DNA of 36,543 nucleotides, from positions 1 to 36,543 of IMG/VR virus record IMGVR_UViG_3300046713_000113; one strand, written 5' to 3'. Origin of the DNA: a virus. Made by a program: the position numbers and the translations under genes. This document shows positions 1 through 7,063 of the stretch, piece by piece (within the stretch, counting starts at the first letter, position 1; each line of letters opens with the position of its first letter). The notes under the pieces were generated by a model that ran no database searches, had not been told where the DNA came from, and was given only the letters and a program-made list of their open reading frames with translations.

Positions 1-598
1 CTGCGGGCGGTTCGGCTTCGATGTCGTCGGGAACCTCGCGGGGGCCGCCCTCGACGTTCAGGATCGTCGGCACTTCGATCAAGTAGGGCACGGAGCAGAC
101 CATCAGGTTGCGTTCGCCTTCGATGCGCTGGCGGACCTGGCCGTTGCGCTCGGCGCCCATGTGGATGCCCGACGCGAACGGCTCGCCGGTGCCGGCGTCG
201 AGGCTCGGGTGCTGCATGATCGCCAGCCGTGCCGCCGAGGCGTACAGGCGGGCGAGCGCCTTCGCGTCCTCGATGGTGACCGAAGAGGCGATCGCCGACA
301 GCACGACGCCGTAGATGGCCGCGACGTTGCCTTCCTCCTCGACGACGGGGTCGCCTTCCATGCCCGGCGACTGGGCGATCAGCATCGGCAGCTGGTCCTC
401 GGGCCACTTCTGGGCAGCAGCGTCGGCGTGAGAGACACCGTATTCGAGGATGTCGGCGATGCCCGCCGGCCAGATGGTGCCGTCGGGGTCCTTGACGCGG
501 CGCACGTACTGGGCCGCCGCCGGCATCCAGTGGCGAAGGTGGGCGGTGAGCGCCGCCTCGACGTCAGAGCCGTCTGTCAGCGGCCCCCAGCCGCTCAT
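1..598 (-). CDS. Tail-terminator-like or minor tail protein (3' end outside window)
   Basis: A leftward reading frame opens at ATG 598 and stays open to the window edge, so only the first 199 residues are seen. The start overlaps the stop of the preceding 51-aa gene (GTATGA). The visible protein is soluble, Ala-rich and alpha/beta in character, with no signal peptide or membrane segment. I do not recognise a family motif. Position argues for a tail-completion role: in Mu-like and many siphovirus head modules the gene after the gpG-like completion protein encodes the tail terminator. That role is inference from gene order. Confidence 0.7.
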   Translation of the reverse strand, partial: MSGWGPLTDGSDVEAALTAHLRHWMPAAAQYVRRVKDPDGTIWPAGIADILEYGVSHADAAAQKWPEDQLPMLIAQSPGMEGDPVVEEEGNVAAIYGVVLSAIASSVTIEDAKALARLYASAARLAIMQHPSLDAGTGEPFASGIHMGAERNGQVRQRIEGERNLMVCSVPYLIEVPTILNVEGGPREVPDDIEAEPPA

Positions 599-750
599 AC
601 GCGCCCTTTCGGGTTGGGGGGGTACTCGACGTCGGGGCCGACCGGCTCTGGGCCGTGGACGTAGTACCAGCGCCGCATGACGGCGATCATGACGCCGTAG
701 TCGGCGGGTCGACGCACCCAGCCGCGGACGGTGCCGTCGGTGGCGCTCAT
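595..750 (-). CDS. Small hypothetical protein, 51 aa
   Basis: ATG at 750 overlaps the TGA of the gpG-like gene (ATGA), and its own TGA overlaps the next ATG at 598, so it is translationally coupled on both sides. The product is short, basic and aromatic in the middle (MRRWYYVHG), ending in PPNPKGRV. No family is recognised. Its place between two tail-completion genes suggests a small structural or assembly protein. Coding status rests on the tight coupling. Confidence 0.65.
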   Translation of the reverse strand: MSATDGTVRGWVRRPADYGVMIAVMRRWYYVHGPEPVGPDVEYPPNPKGRV

Positions 751-1268
751 GCCCCGAAGGGCACCGTGACGCCCATGCCGAAGGACCCGACCCCGAACTC
801 AGAGCGATCGCCGCCGACCAGGTACGCCTGCACCGCCTTCGAGAACGCGCGTAGGTCCAGTTTGCCGAGGTCGAAGAGGGGCCGGGCGGGTTGGCCGGTC
901 TTCGTGCCGTCGTTGAAGGCGACCGGGTAGGGGAAGCCGTCGTCATTGGTGAGGTTGATCCCGAAGATCAGTTCGTCGCCGAATATCTCGCGCAGGCTGC
1001 CCTGGGCGCCCGAGTCGGTCAGGGCTTCCATCATGGCGTCGGCTTCGCGGCCGATCACCGAGGACCCCTTGCGGGCGACGGTGGCGTCAGCGAGCGGCGC
1101 CCAGTCGCCTTCGCCTTCGGCGGCAAAGCGGGCCGCCATCTGGGCCTCCAGGTCGGCAGCGAACATCTCCAGCATGGGGCGCGACTCCACCGCCCTCGCC
1201 CCCATGCCGAGCAGGTCATGCTCGACCCGGTCGAGGCCGTCAAGCTCGTACTGGATCGTGACCGGCAT
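747..1268 (-). CDS. Phage virion morphogenesis protein (Mu gpG / tail completion type)
   Basis: A 173-aa protein. A central RKGSSVIGR stretch and a C-terminal half reading GINLTNDDGFPYPVAFNDG then ARPLFDL fit the virion-morphogenesis family (Mu gpG, P2 gpS), which completes the head or tail before joining. In that family a conserved pattern of a site 'facing' a xxF-N-x-G segment followed by a P-x-R-P/PLFDL motif is usual. The gene lies directly after the connector gene (no gap, start at 1268 next to the stop at 1269), matching the standard head-to-tail order. Family assignment is by recognition, not by search. Confidence 0.75.
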   Translation of the reverse strand: MPVTIQYELDGLDRVEHDLLGMGARAVESRPMLEMFAADLEAQMAARFAAEGEGDWAPLADATVARKGSSVIGREADAMMEALTDSGAQGSLREIFGDELIFGINLTNDDGFPYPVAFNDGTKTGQPARPLFDLGKLDLRAFSKAVQAYLVGGDRSEFGVGSFGMGVTVPFGA

Positions 1269-1742
1269 CTACCAGGTGACCGGGTAGTCGCGGCCGATCA
1301 GGGCGAGGCCGTCGGAGAAGCCGCCCTGCGCCAGCGCCCCGGCGTTGCTCGCGCCCTCGGTGCCTTCGCCCTGCCCGCCGCATTGCTCGGCGACGGCGGC
1401 GGTCAGCGACTTCATGCGGGCGTTGAAGAGGGTTTCCAGCCGCGACGCCGACGAGCCTCGCGATTCGGCCTGCTCGGGCCAGTAGGACGTCTCGATGATG
1501 ACGGCGGCGAGCATGGTGGCCGCCGCCCCGGAGGATTCCTTCAGCGAGGCGTTGCAGGGTTCCCCGCCGATCGCCGCCATGACGTGGTCGACGGCCTGGG
1601 AGATGATCGCTTCGGCCTCGGTGCCGGTCGGGCGCGTTCTCTCGTCGAAGGTCCCGACCTCCACGCCGCCGGCGATCTTCGTCCTGGCCCGGATCAGCGC
1701 AGCGACATCGGCGACGGTGGGGGTCCAGGAGACGACGGGCAT
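1269..1742 (-). CDS. Head-tail connector / adaptor protein
   Basis: A 157-aa, mostly helical protein. The opening SWTPTVADVAALIRART is the typical first helix of gp6/gp36-like connector proteins that dock beneath the portal. Downstream segments rich in Ala, Gln and Glu are consistent with a helical bundle. It follows the major capsid gene after a terminator and precedes the gpG-like gene. No Shine-Dalgarno is seen. Instead TAGACT lies 6 nt upstream of ATG 1742, suggesting a leaderless transcript. Function is inferred from position and general character. Confidence 0.65.
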   Translation of the reverse strand: MPVVSWTPTVADVAALIRARTKIAGGVEVGTFDERTRPTGTEAEAIISQAVDHVMAAIGGEPCNASLKESSGAAATMLAAVIIETSYWPEQAESRGSSASRLETLFNARMKSLTAAVAEQCGGQGEGTEGASNAGALAQGGFSDGLALIGRDYPVTW

Positions 1743-1748
1743 GGTGCC

Positions 1749-1754
1749 AGTCTA
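1749..1754 (-). promoter_or_regulatory. -10 box TAGACT before the connector gene
   Basis: TAGACT ends 6 nt before ATG 1742. The same hexamer precedes the starts at 5396, 26200 and 34609 by 7-8 nt. No TTGACA-like -35 lies at 16-19 nt. Predicted leaderless promoter; the hexamer is seen, the activity is inferred. Confidence 0.45.
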
Positions 1755-1885
1755 CGGCGAGAGTGCGCCCCCGCCGGGTGCCCCCCAATCCCATCCACGC
1801 TCTGAGGGGGGAGGGGCGTGGAACCCCCGACGGTCGATCCCGTCAACCCCGGCGGGTGACGCCCGGCCACCCTACAGAACGCAAA

Positions 1886-1906
1886 CGGCCCGCACTAGGC
1901 GGGCCG
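1886..1906 (-). terminator. Probable intrinsic terminator after the capsid gene
   Basis: An 8-bp perfect GC stem (CGGCCCGC / GCGGGCCG) with a 5-nt loop sits 24 nt beyond the capsid stop codon. On the leftward transcript it is followed by a short U run (GTTTGCG). The remaining gene-free stretch 1743-1929 holds GC-rich sequence and the TAGACT box; I see no gene in it. Confidence 0.55.
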
Positions 1907-1929
1907 CAGGCGCAGGACCAGCAGGCAGA

Positions 1930-2964
1930 CTAGGAGTCGGTGCCCTCCAGCATCCAGACCGCGGAGGCGTCGTAGGCAGCGAAGACGGGGCGGCACTCCA
2001 GGACGTAGACGTCGGTTTTGCGGACGCCCTCCCGGACCATCTCCTGCGACATCGGAAGCTCCCAGCCGATCGCGCCGGGGGCGCCCGCTTTGCAGAAGAT
2101 GACGTCGCCCTCTTCGACGAGCGGCGAGCCGATGACCTCGGTGATCCCCTGGCGGCCGAAGACCGCGTCCAGGGTCGGCACCGCGCCGACGCCCGTGTAG
2201 ATCGTTTCGAGGAACAGAAGTTCTTCGGTGTTCATGATGGCGGTGTCGGGGCGGACGCCGACCTTGTCGTCGCGGAACGCTTTGAGGACCCGCGCGATGT
2301 CGAAGCCCGGGAGCAGTTTGGGATCGACGTTGAACAGGCCCGCGCCCGGAGTCGCCTGCCAGACCGTTTTCGCTTCCAGGGTGCGTTCCCAGGTGTTGAT
2401 CGCGTCGATCAGTACCTCGATGCCGCGCTGCTGGATGATCTGGCTGAAGCTGTTGGCCGCCTGCGTGAACTGACGCCGGACCGCGATGACGTTGTTGCGC
2501 TGTTTCGCCTCGTCGGTGACCTCGATGGAGCCGGCCCAGGACTCGGGGCGCTTCACCTTCGGTTCGTGGCGGGTCGCCGCCAGACGTGGCGCCTCGGCTC
2601 CCGGCGCGCGAGGCGCGGGGGTCGAGCCGACCGGCAGGAAGAAGTCCTCGGGGAACGTCTCTTCGACGATGACGGCGCCGCCCTGGATGGGGGAGCCGAT
2701 GGTGCCGAAGACGCGCTCGATGAAGTACCCGGCGTCGGCCCCGACAAGCTCCCGGATGATCGCCGGGATTTTCGTCGGGGGGTTGACGAAGGTGTCGACC
2801 GTGATCGTGGTGCCTTTGACCGTGGCACCGCCGAGAGGCTGGGCGATCGGGGCCTGCGGTCCCGCTGCGCCGGCCATCGCCGGGATGCGGCCGTCTGCGG
2901 TCAGGCGAGCGCCGGGGGCGACGTTGTCGAGAAGGGCCTGGAGGTCTGCGTTCTTGTTCTTCAT
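1930..2964 (-). CDS. Major capsid protein (HK97 fold, likely)
   Basis: A 344-aa protein. It begins with a short charged helix (MKNKNADLQALLDNVAPG), followed by a long delta-like N-terminal arm rich in Pro and Gly. A central segment VTDEAKQRNNVIAVRRQFTQ precedes a helix with FSQIIQQRG, as in the spine helix of HK97-type capsids. Later blocks (IMNTEELLFLETI, DAVFGRQGITEVIGSPLVEEG, and a C-terminal VYVLECRPVFAAYDASAVW) match the P-loop/A-domain pattern of actinophage and Mu-type capsids. It is preceded by the decoration and protease/scaffold genes, the canonical order. The 23-nt gap upstream carries CAGGAGCCACTGAACCCGCC before ATG, with the SD set rather far back. Confidence 0.85.
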   Translation of the reverse strand: MKNKNADLQALLDNVAPGARLTADGRIPAMAGAAGPQAPIAQPLGGATVKGTTITVDTFVNPPTKIPAIIRELVGADAGYFIERVFGTIGSPIQGGAVIVEETFPEDFFLPVGSTPAPRAPGAEAPRLAATRHEPKVKRPESWAGSIEVTDEAKQRNNVIAVRRQFTQAANSFSQIIQQRGIEVLIDAINTWERTLEAKTVWQATPGAGLFNVDPKLLPGFDIARVLKAFRDDKVGVRPDTAIMNTEELLFLETIYTGVGAVPTLDAVFGRQGITEVIGSPLVEEGDVIFCKAGAPGAIGWELPMSQEMVREGVRKTDVYVLECRPVFAAYDASAVWMLEGTDS

Positions 2965-2987
2965 GGCGGGTTCAGTGGCTCCTGGCT

Positions 2988-3764
2988 CTAGTAGAGGTCG
3001 ACCTCGATGAAGTCGCCGGCGGCTGCTGCCGACGTCAGGGCCTTACCGACCGAGCGGGCATCGTTGGTGGCGTCTTCGCCACCGGCCAAGTTGGTTTTGC
3101 CGACCGCTTTGACGACGCCGGCGCCGGACGATGCGCCCGTGTTGGCCGTGGTGACCATCTGCGAGGCGGTGTCGTGGGCCAGGATCGCGGCCTCGACCTG
3201 CGCCGCGGTGGAAGTGACTTCGCCGGCGCCTACCCCGTTGGTCGCCAGGGTAACGACGATGTCGTTGCCGTTGACGTCGACGGCGAGGGCTTTTTCTTTG
3301 CCGGTGTTCTGAAGGGTGATCGTGATCTGGTCATCGGCTGCGCCGGGCGAGCGCGAGGTCCAGGTGATCGCGTTGTTTTCGCCGACGACTCCCGTTTTCA
3401 GGGACGCGGCGACCGCGACGTCTGCGACGAAGGCTTTGCCGCCCGCGCCGATCGCGACCTCGACCGGAGGCGTGGCGTCGATTTCCTCGCCCGCCTCGAC
3501 GATGGCGATGGCGTTGGAGCGGACGCACTCGACGAGCAGGTCGACGGAGTTGACGTCTTCGGTGGCGGGGTCCGAACTGGAGCGCTGGGACACGCCGAAG
3601 GGATGCTCCTCGCCGGCGGAAGCGTGGGCGCCGTCGTAGCCGCGCCGAGCGTTGATCCCGGTGACCGAGACGAAGCGGCCCGCGGCGATGATCCCACCGG
3701 CCACCGTGGCGGCGACCGTGACGTTCTCGCCCGGCTTGAAGCGGGCTATTTTCTCCAGGGACAT
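2988..3764 (-). CDS. Head decoration / capsid cement protein with inserted domain
   Basis: A 258-aa protein. Residues 1-118 and 230-258 together look like a small DUF2190-like capsid cement protein. The N-terminal part carries AAGRFVSVTG, HPFGVSQ and LVECVRSNAIAIVEAGEEI; the C-terminal part ends in the family-typical SVGKALTSAAAAGDFIEVDL. Between them, residues about 119-229 form an extra domain (NAITWTSRSPGAADDQITIT to ANTGASSGAGVV). I recognise it as a beta-rich module that recurs in phage surface proteins. The gene sits between protease/scaffold and capsid, where decoration proteins normally lie, and its start directly follows the protease stop. Confidence 0.75.
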   Translation of the reverse strand: MSLEKIARFKPGENVTVAATVAGGIIAAGRFVSVTGINARRGYDGAHASAGEEHPFGVSQRSSSDPATEDVNSVDLLVECVRSNAIAIVEAGEEIDATPPVEVAIGAGGKAFVADVAVAASLKTGVVGENNAITWTSRSPGAADDQITITLQNTGKEKALAVDVNGNDIVVTLATNGVGAGEVTSTAAQVEAAILAHDTASQMVTTANTGASSGAGVVKAVGKTNLAGGEDATNDARSVGKALTSAAAAGDFIEVDLY

Positions 3765-4367
3765 TTAGGCAGCCTCTCTCACGCGATGGCCGGGGAACAT
3801 GGCGCCCATTTCCTCGCCGCTGACTGCGACGGGATCGGTCGGGCTGGAGCCGCCGTGGCCGACCTCGGTGACCGGGACCAAGTCCTTCGGCAGCGCCTCC
3901 AGTTCGGCTTCGGTCGCCTCGGGGGCGCCTTTGAGCTTTGCCTCCCAGGCCCCTTTGGAGGCGGGAGTGATCTTGCCGTCTTTGAGGGCGAGGGTCAGCA
4001 GTTTCTCGCGGGCGGCCTCGGCCAGTGTCGCGAAGGCTTTGTCGCCGCGGTCGGCTTTCGCCTGAAGCTCTGCCAGGACGGTTTTGTCGACCGTCACGGT
4101 CGGGGACTCGCTGGCGTCGGCCGGCGGGGTTGTGCCCTCGCCGCCCTCGCCCTCGGAACCCTCGCCGCCGTCGCCGCCCTCGGCCGGGGCGCCATCCTCG
4201 GTGCCCTCGCCGCCGTCGCCGGAACCGCCCTCGCCACCCTCGCCGGAACCCTCGGGGGCGTCCTCGTCGAGGGCGCTCTCGATGTCCTCGTCGGAGGCGT
4301 CATCGGCGAGCGACAACGCCAGTGTGAGGCGTTTGCGCTGCTCGGCGGAAAGCTCGCTGAAATCCAT
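3765..4367 (-). CDS. Possible internal-start scaffold product (200 aa)
   Basis: An in-frame ATG at 4367 within the protease gene opens MDFSELSAEQRKRL, exactly where the acidic helical scaffold region begins. GGAGG occurs upstream but about 16 nt away, longer than usual. In Mu the scaffold Z is a separate product of the 3' part of gene I. The start is seen; its use is inference. Confidence 0.35.
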   Translation of the reverse strand: MDFSELSAEQRKRLTLALSLADDASDEDIESALDEDAPEGSGEGGEGGSGDGGEGTEDGAPAEGGDGGEGSEGEGGEGTTPPADASESPTVTVDKTVLAELQAKADRGDKAFATLAEAAREKLLTLALKDGKITPASKGAWEAKLKGAPEATEAELEALPKDLVPVTEVGHGGSSPTDPVAVSGEEMGAMFPGHRVREAA

Positions 4368-5396
4368 GCCGGAATTGTTAGCGCCTCCGCGACCCCCCCC
4401 CTCTGGCCGCTCTTTCCTGTCGGCCGGAACCGTCTGCTCACGGGCCGCAAACGCTTTCACCGTGCGGCCCTCGCCGGGGTTCGTCGACGCCGCAGCTGCC
4501 AGCGCCGCGGCGGCCTCGGGTGCCGGCGTGAAGGTCTGGAGGACGCGGGTTGGCTCCCCGAAGGTGATGTTCTGGTCGGCGTCGGTCTGGATCGGCACCG
4601 TCCAGAGGGAGCCTTCGTCGTCGTCGGCGATGATGACGTTGGGGTCGACGCGCACCGCGCGCGCCCACCACCAATAGCGGTCGTCGACGCAGAACTCCGA
4701 GTAGAAGACGTCGATGACTTTGTCGACGTCGGCCTCCAGGGTGACGGGGCGAGCGCCGCCGGCCAGGGCTACGATCGCCGCGGGGGCCTGCCTCAGTGTC
4801 ATCGTCTCCACGGCCCCCATGCTGACAGCGATGGGCACCCCCCCAGCGTCGGGGTCGCCGGTGACGATCACGCCCTTACCTTCCGTAAGTCGGAACTGCA
4901 AGTCGTCGAGGTCCTTCACCGCCGGCGCCTGGACGCCGAGCAGCGCGCAGGCCGTCAGGACGAAGGTGTAGTGCCGCCCTGCCGGTGTCTCGACGTCCCA
5001 GCGGGCTTCGAGTTTGCCGCCGGGTCCGTTCTCGATGGTGTAGGCGCCCTCGATGGAGCGCGAGGGGTAGAAGGCGGGCAGCCCCTCGGCCAGCCAGCGC
5101 GGCACGTAGACGTAGTCGCCCGTCGCCGTGGCGCCATCGTTGGTCAGGCGCAGGTTGGCGACCGACCCGAACGCAGGTTCGCCGTCGTAGAAGGGGTCGT
5201 GGCCCGGGTCGTCGGGGTCGGCGAAGCGCGGGTCGGAGTGGCCGATCTTCAGCCGGGCGGGCGTAATCAGCGTGTCTTCCCCGGCGCGGACGGCGTCGGC
5301 AATATGCTCCAGCGTCAGGGTGACGGGGCCGCCGGCAGACGGCCACTCCATGCCAGCGCTGCAAAGCTCGACGTCGGGGATCGTGACGAAGTCCAT
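3765..5396 (-). CDS. Mu gpI-like capsid maturation protease fused to scaffold
   Basis: A 543-aa protein. The N-terminal third (EWPSAGGPVTLT, KIGHSDP, FGSVANLRL, YPSRSIEGAYT, LTACALLGVQAPAVKDL) is the Mu I-like protease/scaffold family. Residues near 235-290 form a second module with YWWWARAV and DDDEGSLWTVPI that is common in actinophage versions. The C-terminal 200 residues are scaffold-like: a helix, a long Gly/Glu low-complexity tract and a coiled-coil-prone segment. An in-frame ATG at 4367 (MDFSELSAEQRKRL) could give a separate scaffold, as gene Z within gene I of Mu. TAGACT lies 7 nt upstream of ATG 5396 and no SD is seen. Confidence 0.8.
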   Translation of the reverse strand: MDFVTIPDVELCSAGMEWPSAGGPVTLTLEHIADAVRAGEDTLITPARLKIGHSDPRFADPDDPGHDPFYDGEPAFGSVANLRLTNDGATATGDYVYVPRWLAEGLPAFYPSRSIEGAYTIENGPGGKLEARWDVETPAGRHYTFVLTACALLGVQAPAVKDLDDLQFRLTEGKGVIVTGDPDAGGVPIAVSMGAVETMTLRQAPAAIVALAGGARPVTLEADVDKVIDVFYSEFCVDDRYWWWARAVRVDPNVIIADDDEGSLWTVPIQTDADQNITFGEPTRVLQTFTPAPEAAAALAAAASTNPGEGRTVKAFAAREQTVPADRKERPEGGGRGGANNSGMDFSELSAEQRKRLTLALSLADDASDEDIESALDEDAPEGSGEGGEGGSGDGGEGTEDGAPAEGGDGGEGSEGEGGEGTTPPADASESPTVTVDKTVLAELQAKADRGDKAFATLAEAAREKLLTLALKDGKITPASKGAWEAKLKGAPEATEAELEALPKDLVPVTEVGHGGSSPTDPVAVSGEEMGAMFPGHRVREAA

Positions 5397-5403
5397 GCCG
5401 GCA

Positions 5404-5409
5404 AGTCTA
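5404..5409 (-). promoter_or_regulatory. -10 box TAGACT before the protease gene
   Basis: TAGACT ends 7 nt before ATG 5396, the same arrangement as at 1754, 26214 and 34622. The surrounding 96-nt gap (5397-5492) also holds an inverted pair TAGAGTC (5408-5414) / GACTCTA (5481-5487). No matching -35 is seen. Confidence 0.45.
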
Positions 5410-5492
5410 GAGTCGGGCCGGGCGCCCCATCTGGAGGCGACGGCGGCGGCAAGCGGTCCGCGACCTCCCGGCCCGGTTTTGACTCTATCGCG

Positions 5493-5777
5493 TCAGAACG
5501 GGCACTCGCCGAAGTCGCGCCGGCTGCGCGTCGGCTTGAAGACCTGCGGCGGTGGCGCCGGTGGGGTCGGCTCGACGATGGCGATCGCATACGCCTGCGC
5601 CAGCTGGTCGTGGGCGAATTCGTTGACGCGCCGCGTCGAGCCGTCGGAGCGGTCGACGAGCAGGTCAGAGTGCCAGTCGGGATCGCGCCGCACCGTGGCG
5701 CCGGTGGCCTTGAAGCGGACCTCGCCGTCGCGGGCGAGCAGCTGCGCCAGGCCGGCGAGCTTGGCGGCGTCGATCAG
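5493..5777 (-). CDS. Hypothetical protein, 94 aa, probable CTG start
   Basis: Read from 5777, the frame gives a protein-like product: LIDAAKLAGLAQLLARDG, then TVRRDPDWHSDLLVDRSDG, then a Pro-rich tail ending FGECPF. No ATG, GTG or TTG is in frame until GTG 5693, which would discard a helix. At 5777 a CTG overlaps the upstream stop (CTGA) and has GAGGA exactly 6 nt before it, so CTG is the better start. Function is unknown. It is the last gene before the protease and is coupled to the DUF7352-like gene. Confidence 0.6.
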   Translation of the reverse strand: MIDAAKLAGLAQLLARDGEVRFKATGATVRRDPDWHSDLLVDRSDGSTRRVNEFAHDQLAQAYAIAIVEPTPPAPPPQVFKPTRSRRDFGECPF

Positions 5778-6061
5778 GGCGGGTCCTCGAAGACGTGGAA
5801 GACGTAGGCGCTGCCGCCCAGCGGGTCGCGGCCGATGACGTGGGCCGAGCCGATGTACTCCCAGCCGTCGGGGACCGGGGAGCCGGTCGCGAAGTAGGCG
5901 AGGCGCCGGCTGCGAAGCGGCTCCGCGGGGTCGACAAGCGCCCAGACGAAGACGTGGGCCTCCTGGGTCCCGACGTCGATGATCTGCGCGTCGGTTGGCA
6001 TCTCGACTCGGTCGGTGCCGATCCCGATCGGGACCTGGAATTTCCAGACCTCGCGGGGCAT
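5774..6061 (-). CDS. DUF7352-like phage protein, 95 aa
   Basis: A 95-aa protein opening with VWKFQVPIGIGTDRVEMP, followed by AQIIDVGTQEAHVFVWALVD, FATGSPVPDGWEYIGSA and ending GSAYVFHVFEDPP. This layout (W-K-F start, 'LWALVDP', 'FGTGHPI..YIG', 'VFHVFE') is a very common small actinophage and proteobacterial-phage protein I know as DUF7352. Its function is not established. ATG 6061 overlaps the stop of the next gene upstream (ATGA). Confidence 0.7.
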   Translation of the reverse strand: MPREVWKFQVPIGIGTDRVEMPTDAQIIDVGTQEAHVFVWALVDPAEPLRSRRLAYFATGSPVPDGWEYIGSAHVIGRDPLGGSAYVFHVFEDPP

Positions 6062-6255
6062 CAGGCCGCGCCCTTGAAGAGGAAGCGCGCGGCGACCCGC
6101 GACGACTCGACGCGGATCATCTCGACGAGTTCGGCCTCGGTCAGGTCCGACGTGCGGCCCATGACGTAGCCGCGCCCCGGGCCGACGACGGGCGGGAACC
6201 GCCGACCAGTTGCCCGGTCGAGGTCCCCGCAGATGACGGCCCAGGGTCGCTCCAT
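6061..6255 (-). CDS. Hypothetical protein, 64 aa
   Basis: Coupled by 1-nt overlap to the gene upstream (TGATG at 6255) and by ATGA to the gene downstream. The product begins MERPWAVICGDLDRATGRRF, has a Gly/Pro middle and a helical C-terminus (EAELVEMIRVESSRVAARFL). It is small and basic, with no recognised domain. Confidence 0.6.
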   Translation of the reverse strand: MERPWAVICGDLDRATGRRFPPVVGPGRGYVMGRTSDLTEAELVEMIRVESSRVAARFLFKGAA

Positions 6256-6509
6256 CAGACGGCGACTCGGGTGAGCGTGAGGCGCGGCAAAACCTGAATC
6301 GTCTGATGGTGCTTGCCGTTGTTCATCGGGAAGGTGATCGACGTCAGGCGCCCGCTCTGGGCGTAGTCGGCGGTCGTGGCCTCCAGGACCTCGGCGAACT
6401 TCTCGCCCATCTGGAGCAGGTCGCCCTGCTGGACGTCCTCGGCCTGGACCTGCTCGGTGCGCGTTGCGGTGGTGGTCATCGTGTCCTCCGTTGATTGGCT
6501 GCGGTTCAT
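6255..6509 (-). CDS. Hypothetical protein with MNRSQ leader start, 84 aa (or 74 aa)
   Basis: Two starts are in frame. ATG 6509 (MNRSQSTEDT) lies 6 nt behind a perfect promoter, and ATG 6479 has GGAGG 5 nt upstream. The mature part has EDVQQGDLLQMGEKFAEVLE and ITFPMNNGKHHQTIQVLPR, suggesting a small beta-barrel-like fold. No family is recognised. The first 30 nt belong to a conserved leader repeated at 10309, 22564 and 33285, and in two of those copies the leader is out of frame with the gene. ATG 6479 may therefore be the main gene start. Confidence 0.6.
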   Translation of the reverse strand: MNRSQSTEDTMTTTATRTEQVQAEDVQQGDLLQMGEKFAEVLEATTADYAQSGRLTSITFPMNNGKHHQTIQVLPRLTLTRVAV

Positions 6510-6515
6510 GGCTTC

Positions 6516-6544
6516 AGCCTAGAGGGTTACTTGCGCTTTGTCAA
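6516..6544 (-). promoter_or_regulatory. Promoter TTGACA-17-TAGGCT over palindromic operator
   Basis: -35 TTGACA (6544-6539), 17-nt spacer and -10 TAGGCT (6521-6516), reading leftward. The -35 lies in the palindrome CTTGCGCTTTGTCAAG (6530-6545), shared with seven other sites. The upstream gene's stop TGA (6543-6541) is inside TTGACA. ATG 6509 is 6 nt past the -10. Confidence 0.8.
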
Positions 6545-6771
6545 GTGCTGGAGGCGCCAGCCTCGACCGCCGTTACGCCCGCCGCGGCTTCCAGGCTTTC
6601 GACATCTCGGCCCAGGTTGTTGATCTGCTGGATCGCGTCGACCGAGCGCACCGAGCAGCCCGCCGGCGGGTCGAGCTTGCGCAGCTGGGCGAGGGGGCAG
6701 AGGTCGGTCGGCTTCCAGGGGTCGCTGACTGCCCAGGCGTGGCGGTGCAGGATGCAGTAGCGGACCATCAT
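6541..6771 (-). CDS. Hypothetical protein, 76 aa
   Basis: ATG 6771 overlaps the stop of the preceding gene (ATGATG). The product begins MMVRYCILHRHAWAVSDPW and continues KPTDLCPLAQLRKLDPPAGC, then a helical tail ending GASST. The Cys and His spacing could bind a metal, but no known motif is met. The stop codon is the TGA of the -35 box of the promoter at 6516-6544, so gene and promoter overlap. Confidence 0.55.
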   Translation of the reverse strand: MMVRYCILHRHAWAVSDPWKPTDLCPLAQLRKLDPPAGCSVRSVDAIQQINNLGRDVESLEAAAGVTAVEAGASST

Positions 6772-7034
6772 CGCGACGGGAAGGGCGCGTCGAACTCGCC
6801 GGCTATATCGACGGGTGCGACCTGGCGGGCGTCGGGATAGGTGACGATGACGTGGCCGGGGCGCGGCGCGGTGCCCGGCTCGACGACGCGAATCTCGCCG
6901 GCGCCAGAGTCGCGCCCGATGATGCGGCCCTTGCGCGCCATCTCCACGACCTCCCGTTTGAGGGCGGCGCGGTCGCGGCGCTGCTTGCGGGTCAGCGTCG
7001 AGGCGGGGGCTGTGAGTAGCTGCTCGGTGTTCAT
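6768..7034 (-). CDS. Hypothetical basic protein, 88 aa
   Basis: Begins MNTEQLLTAPASTLTRKQRR, followed by a basic helix (RAALKREVVEMARKGRIIGR) and a beta-like C-terminal half (GEIRVVEPGT, HVIVTYPDARQVAPVDI). No family is recognised. No clear Shine-Dalgarno lies before ATG 7034. It is the first gene after the structured segment 7064-7300 and would be read from the promoter at 7303-7332. Confidence 0.55.
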   Translation of the reverse strand: MNTEQLLTAPASTLTRKQRRDRAALKREVVEMARKGRIIGRDSGAGEIRVVEPGTAPRPGHVIVTYPDARQVAPVDIAGEFDAPFPSR

Positions 7035-7063
7035 GATCGGGCGAAGTTAGGCGGGAGGTGGGA

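Noticed and set aside
3174-5807. 877-codon rightward frame over the capsid protease
   Set aside because: Antisense shadow of strong leftward genes; Gly/Arg/Asp-rich with no domain.
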